The notes under the pieces: model-generated | Databases searched by the model: none | The model's input: the letters and a program-made list of their open reading frames with translations, nothing else | Told to the model about the DNA's origin: nothing | In this document: in pieces, positions 9,613-19,710 of the stretch | Position numbering within the stretch: the first letter of the stretch is position 1 | How the letters are laid out: each line of letters opens with the position of its first letter | NCBI RefSeq assembly: GCF_002368395.1 | Contig: NZ_AP018254.1 | Location: 1,054,001-1,118,000 of the forward strand | DNA length: 64,000 nucleotides | Reading direction: 5' to 3' | Origin: Calothrix sp. NIES-3974 | GTDB taxonomy: Bacteria > Cyanobacteriota > Cyanobacteriia > Cyanobacteriales > Nostocaceae | Translations under genes and position numbers: made by a program

Positions 9613-9746
9613 GTTTAGTATAAAAGCCCTATACCCGCAGGGTTGTCGTAGACTAGCGTTACTACGTGCCTTTTTTACTTATCAAAATTAATGGGACAAA
9701 ACACTAGATTTCCTACCGCACTTTTAATTTTAAACAATTTGTCAAC

Positions 9747-9763
9747 TGTAACATAATATTACA
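9747..9763. promoter_or_regulatory. Candidate operator upstream of psaA
   Basis: Inverted repeat TGTAA-CATAATA-TTACA. The same arms and the same 7-bp spacing occur at 18459-18475, upstream of the second ctaC. It resembles an NtcA/CRP-type site but is one base wider than the usual GTA-N8-TAC. Function is inferred only. Confidence 0.4.
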
Positions 9764-10303
9764 ACTTGCCCATCTTCATCAGTTCTTCATTTTTATTCCC
9801 TATTCTGCAAAAAGAGATGCTTGGAACTTAGATCAAAGACAGCAAAATGGGGGTTAATTACGGAATTAACCCTAGGGAATCACTAATTTTTTTCCACTGC
9901 GCCAAACCTAAGTTCTACATCTGTGTCACTCGCCTAATCCTCTTTTTTCAGATTAGTTAACAAGAATCCAACATCAATTGCAATTAGTGATTCCGTTGCT
10001 GTTTTTTTTGTTACACTTCTATTCGCAATGAACACGAAATATTAAGGGTGTTTGGGTACAATTTACTGAACGCATTGAACTGGGAGGTATGCATTAAGAA
10101 GTTGGAGCCAATATCTAATACAACACTCAAACATTTTCATCACGGGAATGCCAAATCTGAAATTATCCTGTTTTAATTTTGTTGACTGTTAAACGTTAAC
10201 TGTCAATAATCGCCATCGGATAAAAATTGGTATTTTCTCAGCTAAATTGCGGATGGAAGTTGAAAATTTGATTACATTCACCAAAAATCAAAGGGAGAGT
10301 TAG

Positions 10304-12643
10304 ATGACTCTGACTCCAGAAAAATCCCCAAAAGTTAGGGTTGTGGTTGATCAAGACCCGGTACCAACTTCTTTGGAAAAATGGTCACAACCGGGTCACT
10401 TTGACCGCACCTTACAAAGGGGAGCCAAAACTACTACCTGGATTTGGAATCTCCATGCCAATGCCCATGATTTTGACACCCATACAAGTGATTTAGAAGA
10501 CGTATCCCGGAAGATATTTGCTGCCCATTTCGGCCACTTAGCAGTAGTATTTCTGTGGTTGAGTGGCATGTATTTTCATGGTGCTAAGTTTTCTAATTTT
10601 GAAGCTTGGATGGCTAACCCTACCCAAATTAAACCTAGTGCTCAAGTTGTTTGGCCAATTTTTGGTCAGGAAATCTTGAATGCAGATATGGGTGGTGGTT
10701 TCCACGGGATTCAGATTACCTCTGGATTATTCCAGATGTGGCGTGCTGCGGGTATTACTAATACCTTTCAACTCTACTGCACTGCCTTGGGTGGTCTGGT
10801 CATGGCTGGTTTGATGCTATTTGCTGGCTGGTTCCACTATCACAAACGCGCTCCGAAACTGGAATGGTTCCAGAATGTGGAGTCAATGTTAAATCACCAT
10901 TTGGCTGGTCTGTTGGGTTTGGGTGCTTTGGGTTGGACTGGACATTTGATTCATGTTTCCCTTCCCACCAATCGGATGCTGGATGCAGGGGTTGCTCTCA
11001 AAGATATTCCCTTACCCCATGAATTCATTCTCAATTCCAGTTTGATGAGTAAGTTATACCCCCATGTAGATTGGGGTTTTGTCAAGGGCGTGATACCTTT
11101 CTTCACATTTCAGTGGGGTCATTTTAGTGATTTCCTGACATTTAAGGGGGGTTTAAACCCGGTGACAGGCGGTCTCTGGTTGACAGATGTAGCCCATCAT
11201 CATCTTGCGATCGCAGTCCTATTCATCTTTGCTGGGCATATGTACCGAACGAATTGGGGTATCGGTCATAACATCAAGGAAATTCTAGAAGCTCACAAAG
11301 GTCCGTTTACAGGTCATGGACATCGGGGATTATACGAGGTGCTGACCACCTCTTGGCACGCTCAATTAGCAATTAATTTGGCGATGTTGGGTTCTTTAAG
11401 TATTATTATTGCCCACCATATGTATGCCATGCCACCCTACCCCTACTTGGCAACGGATTACGCAACCGTTTTATCCTTGTTTACCCATCACGTCTGGATT
11501 GGGGGTTTTCTGATTGTCGGCGGTGCAGCCCATGCAGCGATTTATTTTGTCCGCGATTACGACCCAGCCGAGAACCTGAATAATGTCCTCGACCGGGTTT
11601 TGCGTCACCGGGATGCCATTATTTCTCACCTAGCTTGGGTGTGTCAATTTTTGGGCTTCCACAGCTTTGCCATGTACTGTCACAATGACACTATGCGAGC
11701 TTTTGGTCGTCCCCAAGACATGTTTTCCGACACGGGAATTCAGCTGCAACCGGTATTTGCCCAGTGGGTGCAACATATCCACACCTCCGCAGTTGGTTTA
11801 GCAGGACAAGCTGCCCAACCTTTAGGAAATGTGTTTGGTGGTCTGCACAATCTGCAATTGGCGGGAGTTGGTCACACTGCCCCAGGGTTGACAGAACCAG
11901 TAAGTTATGCATTCGGTGGCGGAGTTTTAGCAGTGGGAGGAAAGGTGGCCATGATGCCGATTACTCTGGGGACTGCGGACTTTTTGATTCACCACATTCA
12001 TGCTTTTACCATTCATGTCACCGTTTTAGTGCTGCTGAAGGGGGTTTTATTTGCCCGTAGTTCCCGCTTAATACCTGATAAAGCCAATTTAGGATTTCGT
12101 TTCCCCTGCGACGGACCAGGAAGGGGTGGCACATGTCAAGTATCCGCTTGGGACCATGTGTTCCTGGGATTATTTTGGATGTACAACTCCCTGAGTATGG
12201 TGATTTTCCATTTCTTCTGGAAAATGCAGTCTGATGTTTGGGGAACGGTGGGAGCAGATGGAGTGGTGAATCACATCACGGGTGGTAACTTTGCCACCGC
12301 ATCAATTACCAATAATGGGTGGTTAAGGGATTTCTTATGGGCCCAATCTTCCCAGGTAATTACATCCTACAACTCTGCTCTGTCGGGTTACGGACTGATG
12401 TTTTTAGGTGGACACTTCATCTTTGGCTTTAGTCTGATGTTCCTGTTCAGTGGTCGTGGCTATTGGCAAGAGTTAATTGAATCTATTGTTTGGGCCCATA
12501 ATAAACTCAAAGTTGCGCCGGCAATTCAGCCCCGTGCTTTAAGTATTATTCATGGTCGGGCTGTAGGTGTTGCCCATTATTTACTGGGGGGAATCGTCAC
12601 AACTTGGGCTTTCTTCTTAGCACGGATGACTGCTCTGGGATGA
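10304..12643 (+). CDS. psaA: Photosystem I P700 apoprotein A1, divergent form
   Basis: Core PSI subunit binding P700, A0, phylloquinone and, with PsaB, the FX cluster. The FX loop [12 protein letters not shown] is intact and the P700 histidine is His704 in [14 protein letters not shown]. The protein has 779 residues against about 755 in standard PsaA. The extra 24 residues fit an insertion in the lumenal loop at about 495-536 (standard His680 plus 24 gives His704). Other departures are [33 protein letters not shown] and Phe at 707 where standard forms have Trp. These resemble far-red-type PsaA as I remember it, but I could not align them. Ribosome site AGGGAGAG precedes the ATG. Confidence 0.95.
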   Translation: MTLTPEKSPKVRVVVDQDPVPTSLEKWSQPGHFDRTLQRGAKTTTWIWNLHANAHDFDTHTSDLEDVSRKIFAAHFGHLAVVFLWLSGMYFHGAKFSNFEAWMANPTQIKPSAQVVWPIFGQEILNADMGGGFHGIQITSGLFQMWRAAGITNTFQLYCTALGGLVMAGLMLFAGWFHYHKRAPKLEWFQNVESMLNHHLAGLLGLGALGWTGHLIHVSLPTNRMLDAGVALKDIPLPHEFILNSSLMSKLYPHVDWGFVKGVIPFFTFQWGHFSDFLTFKGGLNPVTGGLWLTDVAHHHLAIAVLFIFAGHMYRTNWGIGHNIKEILEAHKGPFTGHGHRGLYEVLTTSWHAQLAINLAMLGSLSIIIAHHMYAMPPYPYLATDYATVLSLFTHHVWIGGFLIVGGAAHAAIYFVRDYDPAENLNNVLDRVLRHRDAIISHLAWVCQFLGFHSFAMYCHNDTMRAFGRPQDMFSDTGIQLQPVFAQWVQHIHTSAVGLAGQAAQPLGNVFGGLHNLQLAGVGHTAPGLTEPVSYAFGGGVLAVGGKVAMMPITLGTADFLIHHIHAFTIHVTVLVLLKGVLFARSSRLIPDKANLGFRFPCDGPGRGGTCQVSAWDHVFLGLFWMYNSLSMVIFHFFWKMQSDVWGTVGADGVVNHITGGNFATASITNNGWLRDFLWAQSSQVITSYNSALSGYGLMFLGGHFIFGFSLMFLFSGRGYWQELIESIVWAHNKLKVAPAIQPRALSIIHGRAVGVAHYLLGGIVTTWAFFLARMTALG

Positions 12644-12658
12644 CGACCTGAATAATCC

Positions 12659-12683
12659 AGAGACGACCCGACGGGTCGTCTCT
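12659..12683. repeat. Palindrome between psaA and psaB
   Basis: AGAGACGACCC-GAC-GGGTCGTCTCT, a small dispersed palindrome of the same family as 8432-8460. It lies 16 bp after the psaA stop and could form a hairpin in the psaA-psaB transcript. Confidence 0.8.
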
Positions 12684-12739
12684 ACGGAAACGGAACCCAA
12701 TCATTTTGAATATTGATTTTGTTTAACTATGGCTTAACT

Positions 12740-14962
12740 ATGGCGACAAAATTTCCCAAATTTAGCCAAGATTTAGCGAGCGACCCAACAACACGCAGAG
12801 TTTGGTATGCGATCGCAACGGCTCATGATTTTGAAAGCCATGATGGGATGACGGAGGAAAATCTCTATCAACGGATTTTTGCGTCCCATTTTGGTCATTT
12901 AGCGATTATTTTTTTGTGGGCTTCGGGAATTCTGTTCCATGTTGCTTGGCAGGGCAATTATGAACAATGGATTCAAGACCCTCTCCACACCCGTCCCATT
13001 GCCCATGCTATCTGGGATGCTCAATTTGGACCGGGAGCAATTGCTGCCTATACCCAAGCAGGTGCGAAAAACCCTGTAGATATCTGCTATTCTGGGGTCT
13101 ATCACTGGTGGTATACCATTGGTCTGCGTACCAATAATGAACTGTATACCGGCGCACTTTTTTTGGTGATTTTGGCGGCGATCGCTCTGTTTGCCGGTTG
13201 GTTACATTTACAACCTAAGTTCCGTCCGAGTTTGTCCTGGTTCAAGAATGCAGAATCCAGATTAAATCACCATTTGGCGGGATTATTTGGAGTCAGTTCC
13301 CTCGCTTGGGCTGGTCATTTAATACACGTAGCCATCCCCGAATCTCGTGGCATCCATGTGGGTTGGAATAATTTTCTGGCGACTCCACCCCATCCAGCCG
13401 GTTTATGGGCTTTCTTTACCGGAAATTGGGCTGCCTATGCGCAAAATCCCGATACGGCAAATCATGTATTTAACAGTTCTCAAGGTGCAGGAACAGCAAT
13501 TCTCACCTTTCTGGGTGGATTCCATCCCCAGACCAATTCCCTCTGGTTGACGGATATGGCCCATCACCACTTAGCCATTGGGGTGATATTCATTATTGCG
13601 GGTCATATGTACCGTACAAATTGGAATCTCGGTCACAATATCAAAGAGATGATGGACTCGAAAACCTTCTTTGGGAGACGGGTAGAAGGACCATTTAATT
13701 TACCCCACCAAGGACTGTACGAAACCATCAACAATTCACTCCATTTTCAGTTGTCTTTGGCTTTGGCTTGTTTAGGTGTGGCTAGTTCCCTAACGGCACA
13801 ACACATGTATTCCATGCCACCCTACGCTTTCCTTTCCCAAGACTTCACCACAATGGCCACATTGTACACCCACCATCAGTACATTGCCGGATTTTTGATG
13901 GTGGGAGCCTTTTCCCATGCGGCAATTTTCTGGATTAAGGATTATGACCCAGAGCAGAACAAAGGTAACGTACTAGACCGGGTTCTCAAACATAAGGAAG
14001 CAATTATTTCCCATTTGAGTTGGGTATCCCTATTTTTAGGTTTCCATACCCTGGGACTGTACGTTCACAATGATGTGGAAGTGGCCTTTGGTGCAGCAGA
14101 CAAGCAGATATTGATTGAACCGGTATTTGCCCAATTCATTCAAGCCACCCACGGAAAAATGTTATACGGGTTCAATACCCTGCTTTCCAATCCCGACAGT
14201 ATCGCTTCCACCGCATGGCCAAACCACGCCAATGTGTGGCTACCGGGATGGTTAGATGCCATCAACAACGGTACAAATTCCCTATTTTTGACCATTGGAC
14301 CGGGTGACTTTTTTGTTCACCATGCGATCGCGCTGGGGTTACATGTGACGACTTTAATCCTGGTTAAGGGTGCGTTAGACGCTCGTGGTTCCAAATTAAT
14401 GCCAGATAAAAAAGACTTTGGCTATGCTTTCCCCTGTGATGGTCCAGGACGGGGTGGAACCTGTGATATATCTGCTTGGGATTGTTCCTATTTAGCAATG
14501 TTTTGGATGCTGAATACATTAGGTTGGATTACCTTTTATTGGCATTGGAAACATCTTTGTATTTGGCAAGGAAATGTGGCCATGTTCAATGAAAATTCCA
14601 CCTATTTAATGGGTTGGTTCCGAGATTATTTGTGGGCTAATTCTGCTCAGTTAATTAATGGTTATAACCCTTATGGTACAAGTAATTTAGCTGTTTGGGC
14701 ATGGATGTTTCTATTTGGACATTTAGCCTGGGCTGTGAGTTTTATGTTCCTGATTACTTGGCGGGGTTATTGGCAAGAACTAATAGAAACTTTAGCATGG
14801 GCCCATGAAAAAACACCCCTTTCCTTTGGTTATTGGCGAGATAAACCTGTAGCTCTATCAATTGTTCAAGCTCGTTTAGTTGGTTTGACCCACTTTACCG
14901 TTGGTTATATCGCCACCTATGGAGCCTTTTTAATTGCCTCTACCGCCGGAAAGTTTGGTTAA
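12740..14962 (+). CDS. psaB: Photosystem I P700 apoprotein A2, divergent form
   Basis: Partner of PsaA in the PSI core. The frame is open from a TTG at 12713, but the family start [13 protein letters not shown] is at 12740, giving 740 residues, the usual length. FX loop [12 protein letters not shown] and the P700 histidine (His661 in [15 protein letters not shown]) are present. Residue 673, next to phylloquinone, is Thr (LITWRGYWQ) where standard PsaB has Ser. Cys-bearing changes [10 protein letters not shown] and [11 protein letters not shown] are further departures. There is no clear ribosome site; TTAACTATGGC is duplicated directly before the start, and the upstream copy makes a two-codon frame (ATG GCT TAA). 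It follows psaA after 96 bp. Confidence 0.95.
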   Translation: MATKFPKFSQDLASDPTTRRVWYAIATAHDFESHDGMTEENLYQRIFASHFGHLAIIFLWASGILFHVAWQGNYEQWIQDPLHTRPIAHAIWDAQFGPGAIAAYTQAGAKNPVDICYSGVYHWWYTIGLRTNNELYTGALFLVILAAIALFAGWLHLQPKFRPSLSWFKNAESRLNHHLAGLFGVSSLAWAGHLIHVAIPESRGIHVGWNNFLATPPHPAGLWAFFTGNWAAYAQNPDTANHVFNSSQGAGTAILTFLGGFHPQTNSLWLTDMAHHHLAIGVIFIIAGHMYRTNWNLGHNIKEMMDSKTFFGRRVEGPFNLPHQGLYETINNSLHFQLSLALACLGVASSLTAQHMYSMPPYAFLSQDFTTMATLYTHHQYIAGFLMVGAFSHAAIFWIKDYDPEQNKGNVLDRVLKHKEAIISHLSWVSLFLGFHTLGLYVHNDVEVAFGAADKQILIEPVFAQFIQATHGKMLYGFNTLLSNPDSIASTAWPNHANVWLPGWLDAINNGTNSLFLTIGPGDFFVHHAIALGLHVTTLILVKGALDARGSKLMPDKKDFGYAFPCDGPGRGGTCDISAWDCSYLAMFWMLNTLGWITFYWHWKHLCIWQGNVAMFNENSTYLMGWFRDYLWANSAQLINGYNPYGTSNLAVWAWMFLFGHLAWAVSFMFLITWRGYWQELIETLAWAHEKTPLSFGYWRDKPVALSIVQARLVGLTHFTVGYIATYGAFLIASTAGKFG

Positions 14963-15087
14963 CAAAGTTTGGGGAAGAATGTCAGTATCGACAGGATGAA
15001 AGGAAGTGAAAAAGGCTCTGCAAATTATCTTTAATTTACTTCTATCTTCTGTTGACTGTATTCTTCCTAGCCAAGATTTCGACCTCC

Positions 15088-15122
15088 TCTCTTGCCTTTG
15101 TTTTCGGCAAGAGACTTTCTTT
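15088..15122 (+). terminator. Terminator-like hairpin between psaB and psaL
   Basis: Arms TCTCTTGCC and GGCAAGAGA (9 bp, loop of 9) followed by CTTTCTTTT. It lies 125 bp after psaB and 54 bp before psaL, so it could end or reduce transcription into psaL-psaI. Confidence 0.6.
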
Positions 15123-15167
15123 TCAAATCAATTTACGTCAATATAACTTTGGGAGAATTATAGTAAT

Positions 15168-15734
15168 ATGTCCGATGCGATCGCAGCCACAAATCAAAAA
15201 ATGTTAAGTCCCGCCAAAATTGAATATGAAGTTGAAAATGACCAAATTAAACCCTTTCAAGGGGACCCCTCCCTGGGAAATTTATCTACACCAATCAATG
15301 ACTCTAATTTAGCTAGGGCTTTTATTCGCAATTTACCCGCTTACCGTCCAGGGTTAACACCCTTCATGCGAGGATTAGAAATTGGTATGGCTCATGGTTA
15401 TTTTTTGGTCGGACCAGAAGTAGTCGTTGGTCCACTACGAGAAACAGCCCACGGAGCAAATTTAAGTGGTTTAATCACAGCAATATATATAGCAGTATCT
15501 GCTTGTTTAGGTATTTCCATTTTTGCTATCACTACCTTTCAAGGCAATCCCAGGGGTGCTTATAATTATTATTCCCAAGACCAACTTAGACCATTGAGAA
15601 CTCGTGAGGAGTGGAGTCAACTTAATGGAGGAATATTTATTGGTGCAATGGGTGGTGCTATTTTTGCCTATTTATTATTGGAAAACTTTGATGCTTTAGA
15701 TGCAATTTTAAGAGGTGCTGTAAATGTTGGTTAA
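15168..15734 (+). CDS. psaL: Photosystem I subunit XI, divergent form
   Basis: PsaL binds at the oligomer interface of PSI. The 188-residue protein has the family core NLPAYRPGLTPFMRGLEIGMAHGYFLVGP followed by two further helices. It departs from standard PsaL in a longer polar N-terminus, in GPLRETAHGANLSGLI, and in a long loop with GNPRGAYNYYSQDQLRPLRT and REEWSQLNGGIFIGAMGGA. These would alter the trimer/tetramer contact region. It lies 205 bp after psaB with a terminator-like hairpin between them, and 187 bp before psaI. GGGAG lies upstream of the ATG. Confidence 0.93.
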   Translation: MSDAIAATNQKMLSPAKIEYEVENDQIKPFQGDPSLGNLSTPINDSNLARAFIRNLPAYRPGLTPFMRGLEIGMAHGYFLVGPEVVVGPLRETAHGANLSGLITAIYIAVSACLGISIFAITTFQGNPRGAYNYYSQDQLRPLRTREEWSQLNGGIFIGAMGGAIFAYLLLENFDALDAILRGAVNVG

Positions 15735-15921
15735 AATCAGTTTTTGTCAGATTTAATTGACAGCATAATTAAAAAGAATACGGTTGTCAGGAGACAGGAG
15801 AAAAGGTGGTTTGGGACAAACCCTTAATCTAAATAACGAACCTTTTGAAAAACAGCAATCTGCTGTATTGATTCAGCAACAATAAACCAAACTGTAAATA
15901 TTTCCAATGGAGAAAATACTT

Positions 15922-16056
15922 ATGGCAGATATGACACAATTAACCGGTGAATATAGTGCATCCTGGCTACCTTGGATTATGATTCCCCTGGTTTTTTATA
16001 TTTTGCCCTTCCCCATTTTTGCCCTGGTGTTTCTTTGGATTGAAAAGGAGCAGTGA
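15922..16056 (+). CDS. psaI: Photosystem I subunit VIII (small membrane protein)
   Basis: A 44-residue single-helix protein. The stretch WLPWIMIPLVFYILPFPIF followed by ALVFLWIEKEQ matches the PsaI pattern, and its place directly after psaL is the usual pairing. GGAGAAAA is 8 bases before the ATG. The N-terminus MADMTQLTGEYSAS is longer than in the shortest family members. PsaI packs beside PsaL and helps fix its position, so this gene likely forms a matched set with the divergent psaL. Confidence 0.9.
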   Translation: MADMTQLTGEYSASWLPWIMIPLVFYILPFPIFALVFLWIEKEQ

Positions 16057-16220
16057 TTGATTATATTTTTAACATTTAATCGATAACAATTATCGGATGG
16101 TGGATAATGCTGAAATTAGCTTTACTCACCATTCACTATTATCAATATCAAATCTGTATTTCTCACTATTTCCTGCAAGTCTTAGGGATTTGCTGCAAAT
16201 CCGGGAAAGGTGGTTTAAAT

Positions 16221-17882
16221 CTAAAAATAAAAGAGATTATTAGTTTTTTGATAATTGCGAATAAATACTGCATTTTCAATTTCTAATTTTGATAATATAT
16301 TTTCCGATTGCATTTGACTTGCTGGTGGATAAATTGGTCGATACCAGGGTTGCTGATTAAAATAGGCTTGGATTCCCGGTGTTTTAAAGCGAAAACCACG
16401 ACGTGCATAAATTGAGTTACGCATAATATCTAATGTAAATGCGTCTTTACCGATTAAATCACTTTGATTAACCCGTCGCTCAGATAACCATGAATAATCA
16501 GTATCCGTATTAGTATTAGTATTAGTATTAGTATCAATACCAGTATTTGTAGCTGGGGGTTGATTATTTAGTTCTGGGGAAGTAGAAGTATCTGGAGTTT
16601 GATTGTTTATTTCTGGGGAAGTTTTAGTAACTGGAGTGGAAATGATTGATGGGTTATTCAAATTAGTTGAATTGTTAGTTGGTTGATTATTATTTTGATT
16701 ACTAACTTGATTATTGGATTTACTTTCTGGTGATATTTGCTGATTTTCTAATAGCTGGGAAGGTTGGGGGTTAACCTGAGACTTGGATTGGTTAGAATTG
16801 ACGGCAGATGGAGATAAATTTGTTGTCACCTCGGTTGATTTTGGTGGAGAATTTGAACTGGCGATCGCAAAACCTATTGCCACTGAAACCACAACTAATC
16901 CACCTACCATTAAACCTTTTTTAATGCTAGAATCTTGAGGCTGTATACGGGGGGATATATTATTTGCCGGACTTGCTGTGATGGTTTTTAAAACTTGATT
17001 TTGGGAATTTTCACTAGCGACAGTTTGATTGGCATCAACAACATACTGAGTCGGTGCAACTGTCGGTACACTACTAATTAAAGCTGCTTGCATTGCTTGG
17101 GCAGAGGAAAATCGATCACGGGGATGATAGGCTATACTTTTATTTAAAATTGCCACAAATTCTGGATGCAAATGGGGAGCAAACTCTTGCCAAATTATTT
17201 CTCCCGTCTGTGGATCTGTTGCTAACTCCTGGGGGATTTTTCCCGTCAACAAATAAATTGCTGTCATTCCTAAACTATATAAATCACTGGAATAAATTGG
17301 TCTCCCCGCAGCCTGTTCACTAGGCATATATCCAGGAGTTCCAATCACAATTGAACTGGTTGGATTTCCTTGGGAATTGACAACTGTTCCCATTGATTCT
17401 CGCACCGCACCAAAGTCAATTAAAACTGGTTTACCATCTTGTTTGCGCAAAATAATATTATCAGGTTTAATATCACGATGGATAATATGTTGTTGATGAA
17501 CATACTCAAGTACTGGTAATATTTGAACTAATATTTCTCGCACTTGATCCTCATTTAAAATACCCTGGTCACGCACTAATTTTGACAGCGTCACCCCTTC
17601 AATCCATTCTTGAACTAGATAAAATTGCCCATCCGATTCAAAATAAGCATATAAATTGGGTATTTGCTCATTTTTGCCACCTAATTCCTCTAGGATAGCT
17701 GCTTCACGTCCAAATCGCTCTTGAACAAGCTGGTAAATTTGCGGATTATTAGTAATCGGTTTAAGTAATTTTACGACACAGCGTCTCCGGGAAGGCATTT
17801 GGGTATCCTCCGCGAGAAAAGTATCCCCAAATCCCCCACCACCAAGGGTTTGAATTACGCGATAACGACTATTTAATAGCAT
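16221..17882 (-). CDS. Ser/Thr protein kinase with YARHG domain
   Basis: A 553-residue membrane-anchored Hanks-type kinase. Residues about 7-270 are the kinase domain with glycine loop LGGGGFGDTFLAED, VVKLLKP lysine, catalytic HRDIKPDNIIL, DFGAV and GTPGYMPSEQ. A basic turn then a helix (KKGLMVGGLVVVSVAIGFAI, about 322-342) crosses the membrane. A long Asn/Gln/Ser/Thr-rich linker includes a TNTNTNTNTD run. The last 75 residues fit a YARHG domain (MRNSIYARRGFRF), a likely extracytoplasmic sensor. All catalytic residues are present. It stands alone, convergent with psaI. Target unknown. Confidence 0.9.
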   Translation of the reverse strand: MLLNSRYRVIQTLGGGGFGDTFLAEDTQMPSRRRCVVKLLKPITNNPQIYQLVQERFGREAAILEELGGKNEQIPNLYAYFESDGQFYLVQEWIEGVTLSKLVRDQGILNEDQVREILVQILPVLEYVHQQHIIHRDIKPDNIILRKQDGKPVLIDFGAVRESMGTVVNSQGNPTSSIVIGTPGYMPSEQAAGRPIYSSDLYSLGMTAIYLLTGKIPQELATDPQTGEIIWQEFAPHLHPEFVAILNKSIAYHPRDRFSSAQAMQAALISSVPTVAPTQYVVDANQTVASENSQNQVLKTITASPANNISPRIQPQDSSIKKGLMVGGLVVVSVAIGFAIASSNSPPKSTEVTTNLSPSAVNSNQSKSQVNPQPSQLLENQQISPESKSNNQVSNQNNNQPTNNSTNLNNPSIISTPVTKTSPEINNQTPDTSTSPELNNQPPATNTGIDTNTNTNTNTDTDYSWLSERRVNQSDLIGKDAFTLDIMRNSIYARRGFRFKTPGIQAYFNQQPWYRPIYPPASQMQSENILSKLEIENAVFIRNYQKTNNLFYF

Positions 17883-18846
17883 TTTTCTGAGAATTTTGTC
17901 AGTTAAAAATAAGTATAGTCATTTGGAGATAGAGAGTGGCAAGTGACAACGGATTTTTTCTTGATGCCCTATTTCCCTTCTCTTCCAATCTAGGTGTTTT
18001 AAGTAAGTCGGCGTTAAAAAATCCATGTATGCCCGAAGCGAGTGGAACGCAGTGAAAGGAAGCAATCTCAAGGTTTTGAGTATTATCTACAATCCGTTAC
18101 ACATTAGGTTTATTTGCGACGACTTACATAGAACTGCTAGTATTATAGTGCAAGTTACAAAATTGACATTGTTAAATCCGGAAAAGTTTCAGGAGAATTT
18201 TTGCCAGTGACTCGTCAATTTTTCAACTGTTCAAACTTTTACACTTGTTACCTACCAAGTCTGGTTGAAAATTTAATTTTCTTTTAATCATGAATAATAC
18301 TATCGGAATCCACTTTGATTTTTAAAATCATCTGTGCGGGTAGGGATTAGGAAAAAACTTTTTCAGTATCCGGAGTTTTTAAGCACAAGTTTAGACTACA
18401 AGAACAGACATCAAATATGAATCATCCTGTCTGATTGATGAAAAAATAAGTAGGATGCTGTAATGGAAAGTTACAATGCACAAAAGACTGAAACAGAATG
18501 GGTTACGATATACGCTTTGACAAATCAAAAATGTTAAATTTTTCCTATTGTCGTCACTCTGGGCAAAATATCACTATTACCAAAATGAAACAGAGTATTC
18601 TCTCTTATCTCCATCATTACCAGATATTAAAATATATTGAAAAATCTCTCCATCACTAAAAATAATGTGTAGAAAATAATAAGAATGCAATCATGAGTCA
18701 ATATTATTGCAATGTGGTGAGAACAAGTTTTTACTGTGTCCAATGATGCATTTTAAGCAAAAAATAAATGAAATTTTGATTTCATTTATAACCATAGTTA
18801 ATAATATTGATTTGCTGTGAGATAGCACAAATTCAACGGACTTTGT
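17883..18846. promoter_or_regulatory. Long upstream region of second ctaC operon
   Basis: About 960 bp between divergent starts (kinase and ctaC). No gene is supported. TCCGGA hexamers at 18177-18182 and 18369-18374 match the core of the DIF1 motif known from heterocyst-related promoters in Anabaena. An inverted repeat lies at 18459-18475. Heterocyst control is an inference. Confidence 0.4.
18459..18475. promoter_or_regulatory. Candidate operator upstream of second ctaC
   Basis: TGTAA-TGGAAAG-TTACA: same arms and same spacing as 9747-9763 upstream of psaA. It lies about 370 bp before the ctaC start. Confidence 0.4.
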
Positions 18847-19710
18847 ATGCAACAAGTTCCTATTTCCCTAATCACCTTAATCGCTGGAGTTTTGATTGGT
18901 GCGGTAAGTCTTTGGACTGGTCAACAAACCGAAGTGCTTTTTCCCGTACAAGCCTCAGAACAAGCTCCGCTAGTGGACAACTTTTATAGTATTATGCTGA
19001 CAATTGGCACAGCTTTACTGCTAATTGTCCAAGGTGCTATTGTAATTTCCCTATTCAAATTCCGTCGTCGTCGAGGAGATAATGGTGATGGTTTACCAAT
19101 TGAGGGTAATTTTGCCTTAGAGGTATTTTGGACTGCGATACCAGCTTTAATCGTGATTGCTTTAGGTATTTACAGTGTGGATATTTTTCAGCAAATGGGT
19201 GGTTTCAGTGCAGGTCAAAGTAATCACCTTGCTTACCACTCCAATCATGCGATCGCAGCGACCCTAACACCTGATAGAAATCAAAAACTGGACAAAATCG
19301 GTTTAGGTGGTAATTCAAACCATTCCCATAAACCTGTAGATTTGGAAGTGAATGTTACAGGAATGCAATTTGCGTGGATTTTTAATTATCCAGATGCGGA
19401 AATCACTTCCGGAGATTTGCATGTACCCATCGGTGCAGATGTGAAGTTGAATCTAGTTGCAACAGATGTAATTCATTCCTTTTGGATTCCCCAATTTCGG
19501 ATTAAACAGGATGTTATTCCCGGACAACCTACCGAATTAAGATTTGTCGCAACGAAAACTGGCACATATCCAGTTGTCTGTGCAGAATTATGTGGTGGAT
19601 ATCATGGTTCTATGCGCACTCAAGTAATTGTGCATACTCCGGAAGAATTCCAAGATTGGCTGACAACTAATCAAGTTGCAGAAAATAATTCATCTTCAGT
19701 TGATATTTGA
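18847..19710 (+). CDS. ctaC: Cytochrome c oxidase subunit II (second copy)
   Basis: A 287-residue CuA subunit starting MQQVPISLITLIAGVLIGAV, so its first helix is at the N-terminus. The second helix is near residues 50-75. The CuA motif CAELCGGYHGSM is complete. It differs from the first copy in lacking the long Ala/Pro/Met-rich insert before the cupredoxin domain. It leads a second ctaC-D-E operon on the plus strand. Heterocyst-formers keep more than one such operon, with one set used in heterocysts; the TCCGGA motifs upstream fit that role for this copy, but this is not proven. Confidence 0.95.
   Translation: MQQVPISLITLIAGVLIGAVSLWTGQQTEVLFPVQASEQAPLVDNFYSIMLTIGTALLLIVQGAIVISLFKFRRRRGDNGDGLPIEGNFALEVFWTAIPALIVIALGIYSVDIFQQMGGFSAGQSNHLAYHSNHAIAATLTPDRNQKLDKIGLGGNSNHSHKPVDLEVNVTGMQFAWIFNYPDAEITSGDLHVPIGADVKLNLVATDVIHSFWIPQFRIKQDVIPGQPTELRFVATKTGTYPVVCAELCGGYHGSMRTQVIVHTPEEFQDWLTTNQVAENNSSSVDI

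Larger units (their letters stand above)
9260..10303. promoter_or_regulatory. Long leader and promoter region of psaA
   Basis: About 1 kb without a gene. The left part holds M2 with a nested M5 element. The right 690 bp should contain the psaA promoter; it has an inverted repeat at 9747-9763 and a hairpin at 10182-10206 (TTGACTGTTAA-ACG-TTAACTGTCAA), about 100 bp before psaA. Confidence 0.5.

Noticed and set aside
10304-16056. Complete far-red (FaRLiP) cluster
   Set aside because: Only PSI genes are present; no rfpABC, chlF, apc or psb paralogues are seen in the window. The resemblance is to the PSI part only and rests on memory of family sequences.
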